A stretch of 64,000 bases of DNA from an uncultured Oscillospiraceae bacterium (GTDB lineage Bacteria; Bacillota; Clostridia; Oscillospirales; Ruminococcaceae). The stretch spans positions 1 to 64,000 of the forward strand of contig CAKSEC010000004.1 of the NCBI GenBank assembly GCA_934446355.1, in the 5' to 3' direction. Positions 58,425 through 64,000 of this stretch are shown here, piece by piece. Below the pieces are notes generated by a model. The model ran no database searches. It saw nothing but the letters and a program-made list of their open reading frames with translations, and was not told where the DNA came from. Numbering within the stretch: the first letter of the stretch is position 1; each line of letters begins with the position of its first letter. Position numbers and translations under genes: made by a program.

Positions 58425-58500
58425 GTGTTTTTCTTCCTTCTTCATCATTGTTCAGCAACGGGTAATGCTCCCCTGCCCTGCGGACAAGGGAGCAATAATA

Positions 58501-59754
58501 TTATTCGTACAGCGGATATCTTGCGCAGATCTCGTTGACCATGCTGCGAACCTTGTCCTTATTTGCGTTAAAGTCCTTTGCGGTGAGGTAGATGCACTCG
58601 CCGATAATTCGCATATCGTCCTCCTTAAGACCTCTTGTGGTCACTGCGGGAGTACCGATACGAACGCCGGACGTGAACGCAGGCTTCTGCGGGTCGTTCG
58701 GGATAGCGTTCTTGTTGACGGTGATGTAGCACTCGTCAAGGTGCGTTTCAAGTTCTTTGCCCGTGATGTCGAACGGACGAAGGTCAACAAGCATAAGGTG
58801 GTTGTCAGTACCGCCGGATACAAGCTTGAAGCCCTTTTCAAGCAGCGTGTCAGCCAGCACCTTGGCATTCTTGACAATCTGCTCGCCGTATGTCTTGAAC
58901 TCAGGCTTGAGCGCTTCGCCGAAGCAAACAGCCTTTGCTGCAATAACGTGCATAAGGGGACCGCCCTGAATGCCGGGGAATATTGCGGAGTTTATCTTCT
59001 TTGCGATATACTCGTTATTTGTGAGGATAAGACCGCCTCTGGGGCCTCTCAGGGTCTTGTGCGTAGTGGTGGATACCACGTCGGCGTAAGGAACAGGGCT
59101 TGCGTGCTGACCTGCTGCGACCAGTCCGGCAATGTGAGCCATATCTACCATGAGATATGCGCCGACTGCTCTTGCGATAGAGGACAGCTTCTCAAAGTCG
59201 ATTGCTCTGGGGTATGCGGAAGCGCCAGCCACGATAAGCTTGGGCTTGCACTTGTTTGCCTGCTTGTAAAGCTCCTCGTAATCAATGAATCCGTCGTCGT
59301 TAGTGCCGTATGACACGAAGTTGTATATCTTGCCGGAGATATTTACGGGTGAACCGTGGGTCAGGTGACCGCCGTGTGCAAGGCTCATTCCCATAACGGT
59401 ATCGCCGGGCTGCAGCAGTGCCAGATATACTGCAGTGTTAGCCTGTGCGCCTGAGTGAGCCTGAACGTTTGCGTACTTTGCGTCGAACAGTTTCTTTGCA
59501 CGCTCGATAGCGATATTCTCTACGATATCTACGTCCTCGCAGCCGCCGTAATAACGCTTGCCGGGGTAGCCCTCAGCGTACTTGTTGGTGAGAACGCTGC
59601 CCATTGCCGCCATAACTGCAGGCGATACGATGTTTTCGCTTGCGATAAGTTCCAGATTGCGCTTCTGACGCTTCAGTTCCAGACCCATTGCGTCAGCTAC
59701 TTCGCTGTCGTAATTGCCCAGAAATCCAATGGTATCCACTATGTCGTTGTACAT
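58501..59754 (-). CDS. glyA: Serine hydroxymethyltransferase
   Basis: 417 aa PLP enzyme linking serine, glycine and one-carbon folate. LIASENIVSPAVMAAMGSVLTNKYAEGYPGKRYYGGCE near 35-72, HSGAQANTAVYLALL, MSLAHGGHLTHGSPVN, DMAHIAGLVAAGQH, and VVSTTTHKTLRGPRGGLIL near 225-243 with the Schiff-base Lys. AAAGGAG precedes the ATG. A GC-rich hairpin without T-run follows the stop. Confidence 0.96.
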   Translation of the reverse strand: MYNDIVDTIGFLGNYDSEVADAMGLELKRQKRNLELIASENIVSPAVMAAMGSVLTNKYAEGYPGKRYYGGCEDVDIVENIAIERAKKLFDAKYANVQAHSGAQANTAVYLALLQPGDTVMGMSLAHGGHLTHGSPVNISGKIYNFVSYGTNDDGFIDYEELYKQANKCKPKLIVAGASAYPRAIDFEKLSSIARAVGAYLMVDMAHIAGLVAAGQHASPVPYADVVSTTTHKTLRGPRGGLILTNNEYIAKKINSAIFPGIQGGPLMHVIAAKAVCFGEALKPEFKTYGEQIVKNAKVLADTLLEKGFKLVSGGTDNHLMLVDLRPFDITGKELETHLDECYITVNKNAIPNDPQKPAFTSGVRIGTPAVTTRGLKEDDMRIIGECIYLTAKDFNANKDKVRSMVNEICARYPLYE

Positions 59755-59794
59755 TTTGATATACTCCTTTCAGTTACCGTGTTTTTATGCCGTA

Positions 59795-60877
59795 TCAGAT
59801 GTATTCAGCTATCTTGCTGCCCATTTCGGTGCAGGAAAGCAGCTTCATGCCCTCTGACATTATATCTCCCGTTCTGTAGCCGTCCTTTATCGTCTGCCTT
59901 ACTGCATTCTCAACTGCGTCGGCTTCCTCGTTCATGTCGAACGAATAGCGCAGCATCATTGCAGCGGAAAGTATCGTTGCGATAGGATTAGCCTTGTTCT
60001 GTCCTGCGATATCAGGCGCAGAGCCGCCGCTCGGCTCGTACAGTCCGAATTTTGTTTCGTTCATGCTTGCGGACGGAAGCATTCCGATAGAACCGGTTAT
60101 CATTGAAGCTTCATCGGAAAGAATATCGCCGAACATATTTTCGGTCACCATGACGTCAAACTGCGCCGGGTCCTTGACAAGCTGCATTGCTGAATTATCC
60201 ACCAGCATATGCTCAAGCTTAACCTCAGGGTAATCCTTGGCTACCTCCTCGACTACCTTTCTCCAGAGTCTGGAACTGTCGAGCACGTTTGCCTTGTCAA
60301 CGCTTGTGACCTTTTTGCGGCGCTTCATTGCTACGTCAAACGCCTTTATTGCTATCCTGCGTATCTCTTTTTCATCATATTTCAGCGTATCGACCGCAGT
60401 CATTACGCCGTCAACGCTCTCTGTGCGGCGTTCTCCGAAGTACAGACCACCGGTCAGTTCACGCATTATCAGCATATCAAAGCCCTTTTCGCTGATTTCC
60501 GTCTTTAGCGGGCACGCTGAGGAAAGTTCGCTGAACAGCAGGCAGGGACGGAGATTTGCAAAAAGTCCCAGCGACTTGCGTATCTTCAGAAGTCCTGCCT
60601 CAGGGCGCAGATTTGCCGGAAGCTTATACCACGGTGACTTTGTGGTATCACCGCCGATAGACCCCATCAGCACAGCGTCTGATGCCTTGCAGCGTTCGAT
60701 AGTTTCATCGGTGAGCGGGACGCCGTTTGCGTCGATGGAGCAGCCGCCCATCAGAAGCTGCTCATAATTGAACTTATGACCGAACTTCTCTGCGACCTTG
60801 TCCAGTACCTTCATAGCCTCGGTGACAATTTCAGGACCTATCCCGTCACCCTTGATGACTGCGATATTCTTTTCCAT
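59795..60877 (-). CDS. leuB: 3-isopropylmalate dehydrogenase
   Basis: 360 aa. NAD-dependent oxidative decarboxylation in leucine synthesis. AVIKGDGIGPEIVTEAMKVLDKV near 6-28, GSIGG, RELTGGLYFGERRT near 135-148, VDKANVLDSSRLWRKVVEEV, MFGDILSDEASMITGSIGMLPSASM near 243-267 and EPSGGSAPDIAGQNKANPIATILSAAM. Separated from leuD by a GNAT gene. Confidence 0.96.
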   Translation of the reverse strand: MEKNIAVIKGDGIGPEIVTEAMKVLDKVAEKFGHKFNYEQLLMGGCSIDANGVPLTDETIERCKASDAVLMGSIGGDTTKSPWYKLPANLRPEAGLLKIRKSLGLFANLRPCLLFSELSSACPLKTEISEKGFDMLIMRELTGGLYFGERRTESVDGVMTAVDTLKYDEKEIRRIAIKAFDVAMKRRKKVTSVDKANVLDSSRLWRKVVEEVAKDYPEVKLEHMLVDNSAMQLVKDPAQFDVMVTENMFGDILSDEASMITGSIGMLPSASMNETKFGLYEPSGGSAPDIAGQNKANPIATILSAAMMLRYSFDMNEEADAVENAVRQTIKDGYRTGDIMSEGMKLLSCTEMGSKIAEYI

Positions 60878-60893
60878 GAAAAAGATTCCTTTC

Positions 60894-61352
60894 TTAATAG
60901 ATGTCGATCTTCAGACGTATATCTTCGCCGTCCGTTCTGTTACGTGCAGACCTGCGCCTGCCGTCCGGCTCAAACCCGAAATCCCTGAAGAAAGCCATTG
61001 CTTCTGAGTTATTTTCGTTCACCCACGCAAAGGCTGTGCGCTGCTTCATGCTGCGCATATTCCTCAGAGAATGAGAGAGCAGCTTTTTGCCGAGCATTAT
61101 ACGGCGGCGGCCGGAGGATATCGCTATCATCTCGACCTCGCAGCTGTCGGGTATTTTGGAACTTACGCACACGCAGACCCCCTCCGCTTCCCTGTCACAG
61201 GTGACAATAGAAGTAAGCAGAGCGTGCTTCATGCAGTACACAAAATACGAGTTGTCGAACCTTGCCGTAAATCTGCTCTGAGCAGCTATCTCAGAAAATC
61301 TTACTGCGCTGAAATCCTCTGACGACCGAACATTCTGAATATTGATGATCAC
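60894..61352 (-). CDS. GNAT-family N-acetyltransferase between leuD and leuB
   Basis: 152 aa with a GTG start at 61352 following GGGGGC. Acetyl-CoA motif A is seen in IAISSGRRRIMLGKKLLSHSLRNMRS (R-x-x-x-x-G-x-x-L) near 78-103, with motif B AWVNENNSEAMAFFRDFGFEPDGRRR near 110-135. The layout resembles RimI-type enzymes, but the substrate is unknown. It lies inside the leu operon with 16 bp to leuB and about 106 bp from leuD; the latter gap shows no clear signal. Confidence 0.8.
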   Translation of the reverse strand: MIINIQNVRSSEDFSAVRFSEIAAQSRFTARFDNSYFVYCMKHALLTSIVTCDREAEGVCVCVSSKIPDSCEVEMIAISSGRRRIMLGKKLLSHSLRNMRSMKQRTAFAWVNENNSEAMAFFRDFGFEPDGRRRSARNRTDGEDIRLKIDIY

Positions 61353-61458
61353 ATGACCGCCCCCTTAGACCCAGCTGAACGCCGATTCTGGCGCAGCCGT
61401 ACTCCTTTAGCAGCCGTATTCACGCAAAGCTGCCGGCGCACTGTAATCCTGCAAAGCG

Positions 61459-61941
61459 TCAGCTTTTGAGGGAATTAAGCAGACCGCCCTTGTTTATTAT
61501 CTCCTTGATGAACTCAGGGAAAGGCTGAGCCTGATATTTGTGACCCTTTGTGACATTTGTGATAATGCCTGTGTCGAAATCTATATCCACCTCATTGCCG
61601 TCATTGATGTCCTTCGCAGCTTCATCGCATTCAAGTATCGGCAGACCGATATTGATGGAGTTGCGGTAGAATATTCTTGCAAAGGTGGAAGCGATAACAC
61701 AGGCGATACCGCTTTCCTTTATTGCGATAGGTGCGTGCTCTCTGGAGCTTCCGCAGCCGAAATTCATGTTTGCGACCATGATGTCGCCGGGCTTCACCTT
61801 GTTCACGAAGTCCTTGTCGATATCCTCCATACAGTGGGAGGCAAGTTCCTTGTGGTCGGCTGTATTAAGGTAACGAGCCGGAATGATAACGTCCGTATCG
61901 ACATTATCGCCGTACTTGTGTACGATACCGTGTGCTTTCAT
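61459..61941 (-). CDS. leuD: 3-isopropylmalate dehydratase, small subunit
   Basis: 160 aa, the short bacterial form. GDNVDTDVIIPARYLNTAD near 12-30, MVANMNFGCGSSREHAPIAIKESGIACVIASTFARIFYRN near 55-94. Completes the swivelling domain of isopropylmalate isomerase with LeuC, which is encoded 23 bp upstream. Confidence 0.96.
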   Translation of the reverse strand: MKAHGIVHKYGDNVDTDVIIPARYLNTADHKELASHCMEDIDKDFVNKVKPGDIMVANMNFGCGSSREHAPIAIKESGIACVIASTFARIFYRNSINIGLPILECDEAAKDINDGNEVDIDFDTGIITNVTKGHKYQAQPFPEFIKEIINKGGLLNSLKS

Positions 61942-61964
61942 TTACATATCCTCCTTGCTGCCGC

Positions 61965-63221
61965 TTATTCCTGAACATCGGAGATATACCCGGTCAGTGC
62001 GCTTGCCGCAGCTATCGCCGGACTTGCAAGGTATACCTCGGAGGTCACATCGCCCATTCTTCCGACAAAGTTGCGGTTTGTCGTGGACACTGCCCGCTCG
62101 CCGGGGGCAAGTATGCCCATATGTCCGCCAAGGCAGGGACCGCAGGTCGGTGCGGAAACCACCATGCCGGCTTCAACAAATATTTCAAGCAGACCGTTGC
62201 GCAGTGCGTCAAGGTATATCTGCTGTGTGGCGGGAATAACTATTGCACGAACGCCCTTTGCGACCTTTTTGCCCTTGACCACCTTTGCGGCGGCTTCAAG
62301 GTCGGAATATCTTCCGTTGGTACATGAGCCGATAACTACCTGATCTATCTTTATTTCGCCCACTTCGTCGATGGTCTTTGTGTTTTCGGGGAGGTGTGGG
62401 AATGCGACTGTCGGACGTATCGAAGACAGGTCGATGTCGATAACTCTGCTGTAATGAGCGTCGGGGTCTGCGCTGAACACCTCGAATTTGCGGTCAGTCC
62501 TGCCCTTTACGTAGTCGAGGGTAACCTCGTCTACCTCGAAAATGCCGTTCTTTGCGCCGGCTTCTATTGCCATATTAGCCATGCACAGTCTGTCGTCCAT
62601 CGAGAGGTTCTTCAGACCCTCGCCGGTGAACTCCATCGACTGGTAGAGTGCGCCGTCAACGCCTATCATTCCGATGATGTGGAGTATAACGTCCTTGCCG
62701 GACACCCACTTGCCGAGCTTTCCGGTAAGGTTGAACTTTATTGCGGACGGCACCTTGAACCATGCTTCGCCGGTAGCCATGCCCGCAGCCATGTCCGTTG
62801 AGCCAACGCCGGTAGAGAATGCGCCCAGTGCGCCGTATGTACAGGTGTGGCTGTCTGCGCCGATAACGCAGTCAGAGGGCACGACAAGTCCTTTTTCGGG
62901 GAGCAGGGCGTGCTCAATGCCGACCGTGCCTACGTCATAGTAATTCACAATGTCGTATTTGTCGGCAAAATTGCGGCACTGCTGACATTGCTTGGCCGCC
63001 TTGATATCCTTGTTCGGTGTAAAGTGATCCATTACAAGGGAGATCTTTGTTCTGTCGAAAACGCTGCTGAAGCCGTTTTTCTGGAACTCATTTATTGCGA
63101 CAGGGCTGGTGATGTCGTTTCCGAGCACCATATCCAGCTTTGCCCTGATGAGCTGTCCCTCAACAACACTGTCAAGACCTGCGTGCTTTGCAAGTATTTT
63201 CTGTGTCATCGTCATACCCAT
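61965..63221 (-). CDS. leuC: 3-isopropylmalate dehydratase, large subunit
   Basis: 418 aa aconitase-family protein with a [4Fe-4S] cluster: cysteine ligands in VVIGSCTNGRYSD near 297-309 and PTCGPCLGGHMGILAPGE near 355-372. VIGADSHTCTYGALGAFSTGVGSTDMA near 135-161 is the substrate block. The start at 63221 follows CAGGAGGAA. It is first in the operon leuC-leuD-GNAT-leuB-glyA-prs-rarA, driven by the promoter at 63281-63309. No leuA is in the window. Confidence 0.96.
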   Translation of the reverse strand: MGMTMTQKILAKHAGLDSVVEGQLIRAKLDMVLGNDITSPVAINEFQKNGFSSVFDRTKISLVMDHFTPNKDIKAAKQCQQCRNFADKYDIVNYYDVGTVGIEHALLPEKGLVVPSDCVIGADSHTCTYGALGAFSTGVGSTDMAAGMATGEAWFKVPSAIKFNLTGKLGKWVSGKDVILHIIGMIGVDGALYQSMEFTGEGLKNLSMDDRLCMANMAIEAGAKNGIFEVDEVTLDYVKGRTDRKFEVFSADPDAHYSRVIDIDLSSIRPTVAFPHLPENTKTIDEVGEIKIDQVVIGSCTNGRYSDLEAAAKVVKGKKVAKGVRAIVIPATQQIYLDALRNGLLEIFVEAGMVVSAPTCGPCLGGHMGILAPGERAVSTTNRNFVGRMGDVTSEVYLASPAIAAASALTGYISDVQE

Positions 63222-63280
63222 ACTGTATTTCCTCCTGAATATTAATGTACATTGCAGCTTTAATAAAGCATTTACATCTT

Positions 63281-63309
63281 ATTATATCACTTTTTTCGAT
63301 TTCTGTAAA
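63281..63309 (-). promoter_or_regulatory. Promoter of the leu operon
   Basis: TTTACA (63309-63304), 17 bp ending AGTGA, TATAAT (63286-63281) on the minus strand. The ~50 nt leader shows no T-box or leader peptide rich in leucine. Confidence 0.7.
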
Positions 63310-63349
63310 GGGCTTTTTACAAAAACATTGACGATACGCTTCAAGTGTT

Positions 63350-63432
63350 GAATAACATTTGAATGCAGTAAGCGTTATTGACCGTTTGAAACCGGTAAAC
63401 GAATAACATTAGTACCGCCAACAATGTTATTC
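63350..63432. repeat. GAATAACATT repeat cluster
   Basis: GAATAACATT at 63350-63359 and again at 63401-63410 (51 bp apart), with the inverse AATGTTATTC at 63423-63432. The last two form an 11 bp perfect inverted repeat, CGAATAACATT/AATGTTATTCG, with a 12 bp gap. This is a candidate regulatory site between the leu operon and the next small gene. Confidence 0.45.
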
Positions 63433-63455
63433 GGTATTTGAACAAAAATGAGCTG

Positions 63456-63481
63456 ATTGAAATGATTCAATGTGCTATAAT
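63456..63481 (+). promoter_or_regulatory. Promoter -10 and adjacent palindrome of the small ORF
   Basis: TATAAT at 63476-63481. The -35 region is poor and overlaps the palindrome ATTGAA-ATGA-TTCAAT (63456-63471), so an activator or repressor may act here. Confidence 0.4.
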
Positions 63482-63525
63482 AGACTTGTGGGATATTTCC
63501 TGAGACATTTTTTAGGAGGACTAAC

Positions 63526-63798
63526 ATGAAAGAAGCAGAATTCAGAAGATTCCTTGAGAACAATGGTATCACCGATAAGGCTGTAGCTTCAAGGCTCGCC
63601 AGAGGCAGACGTGCCGAGGAAACGCTCGGTTACTCGCTGGACACGGCGGTTTCCACAGACGACATGATGTATGATTCCCTCAGGAAACTGCAGCCGCACG
63701 AAGACCCTTTGCATAACCCCATGCAGAACGCTCTGCGGAAATACTACATATTCGTTCAAGGAAAGGAATTTCCGCAGCTTCGTTATTACAAGAGATGA
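63526..63798 (+). CDS. Small protein of unknown function (90 aa)
   Basis: Start behind TTAGGAGGA. Residues 1-50 read MKEAEFRRFLENNGITDKAV followed by SRLARGRRAEETLGYSLD, which resembles the N-terminal part of small uncharacterised proteins found next to restriction or phage genes, with an R-A-R-R core. Residues 55-90 are polar and end RYYKR. No catalytic motif is seen. It has its own promoter, upstream repeats and terminator, so it is an independently controlled gene. Confidence 0.65.
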   Translation: MKEAEFRRFLENNGITDKAVASRLARGRRAEETLGYSLDTAVSTDDMMYDSLRKLQPHEDPLHNPMQNALRKYYIFVQGKEFPQLRYYKR

Positions 63799-63805
63799 GT
63801 TATTC

Positions 63806-63837
63806 GCTCCCGTCAGACATGGCGGGAGCATTCCTTT
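63806..63837 (+). terminator. Terminator of the small ORF
   Basis: GCTCCCG (63806-63812) and CGGGAGC (63823-63829), followed by ATTCCTTT. Confidence 0.75.
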
Positions 63838-63845
63838 ATCAGCGG

Positions 63846-63874
63846 TTGACATTTTCCCGAAAATGCTGTATAAT
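63846..63874 (+). promoter_or_regulatory. Promoter of aroB
   Basis: TTGACA (63846-63851), 17 bp, TATAAT (63869-63874), 35 bp before the ATG. Confidence 0.85.
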
Positions 63875-63909
63875 AAATCAGTATGCAAATAAAGAAAGGG
63901 TAATGACCT

Positions 63910-64000
63910 ATGAGAAAAGTTCATGTGAATGCCAGCCGCAGCTACGATATACTTATCGGCGGCGGGCTTCTTGATAAAGCCGGCGAATATATTTCCGGGG
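63910..64000 (+). CDS. aroB: 3-dehydroquinate synthase, N-terminal part (cut by window end)
   Basis: 30 residues visible: MRKVHVNASRSYDILIGGGL and LDKAGEYISG, the usual AroB N-terminus (Y-x-I-x-I-G-x-G-L). AroB makes dehydroquinate from DAHP in the shikimate pathway. AGAAAGGG precedes the ATG. The rest lies beyond the window, so completeness cannot be judged. Confidence 0.75.
   Translation, partial: MRKVHVNASRSYDILIGGGLLDKAGEYISG

Noticed and set aside
58449..58500. Terminator between glyA and prs
   Set aside because: GCTCCC/GGGAGC can pair, but no T-run follows on the minus strand; left as a possible hairpin only.
63222..63280. Leader peptide or T-box before the leu operon
   Set aside because: No leucine-rich ORF and no antiterminator structure in about 50 nt.
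1..64000. CRISPR arrays, rRNA genes, complete insertion sequences
   Set aside because: Looked for regular direct repeats with unique spacers, rRNA blocks, and transposase genes; none seen.

Overview
The window reads as a chromosomal segment of a low-to-mid GC Gram-positive anaerobe, most likely an Oscillospirales/Ruminococcaceae bacterium close to Ruminococcus. This is inferred from protein character, a PolC-type replicase, the frr-uppS-cdsA-dxr-rseP-ispG-polC gene order, HisZ with short-form HisG, a BlaI/BlaR1 pair, and Firmicute promoters (TTGACA / 17 bp / TATAAT, often with a TRTGn extension). No rRNA and no CRISPR array is visible. One tRNA gene (Arg, CCG) is present.

Layout. 1-3.1 kb is the decayed structural region of a prophage: a scaffold gene, a major capsid gene broken and joined to the 3' end of another gene that carries a JAMM (MPN/JAB) metallopeptidase-like domain, a small ORF directly behind it, and a truncated distal-tail gene. 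tRNA-Arg follows immediately. 3.5-10.7 kb: an SPFH/zinc-ribbon protein, pth-mfd, glgA. 10.7-13.1 kb: a tyrosine recombinase with a long structured leader, and class II aldolase fba. 13.2-23.5 kb: a minus-strand histidine cluster in transcription order hisZ-G-D-B-nudix-H-A-(broken membrane gene)-F-DUF4253-nudix-I-Ham1-E-(sigma-4-like membrane protein), with no hisC. 23.5-34.1 kb: polC, ispG, rseP, dxr, cdsA, uppS, frr, pyrH (replication, isoprenoid and phospholipid synthesis, translation). 34.2-40.6 kb: hom, an aldo/keto reductase, a zinc-ribbon membrane protein divergent from an XRE regulator, xylB and a TetR regulator. 40.6-46.8 kb: blaR1-blaI, a GNAT protein, two M42 peptidases and an ImmA-XRE pair. 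47.1-55 kb: argG then argH-C-J-B-D-F, a complete cyclic arginine route from glutamate through citrulline to arginine except for carbamoyl phosphate supply and the first acetylation, which ArgJ can perform. 55.1-63.2 kb: an S1-domain protein convergent with the minus operon leuC-leuD-GNAT-leuB-glyA-prs-rarA. 63.5-64 kb: a small unknown ORF and the start of aroB.

Most of the window is ordinary core metabolism. The parts that deserve a second look are the phage-borne JAMM/small-ORF module with its internal promoter and its own terminator, the recombinase leader that looks like a small RNA or attenuator, the enrichment of nucleotide-cleaning hydrolases inside the his cluster, the XRE regulator with three matching operator-like palindromes, a large hairpin between cdsA and dxr, and the long hom leader.
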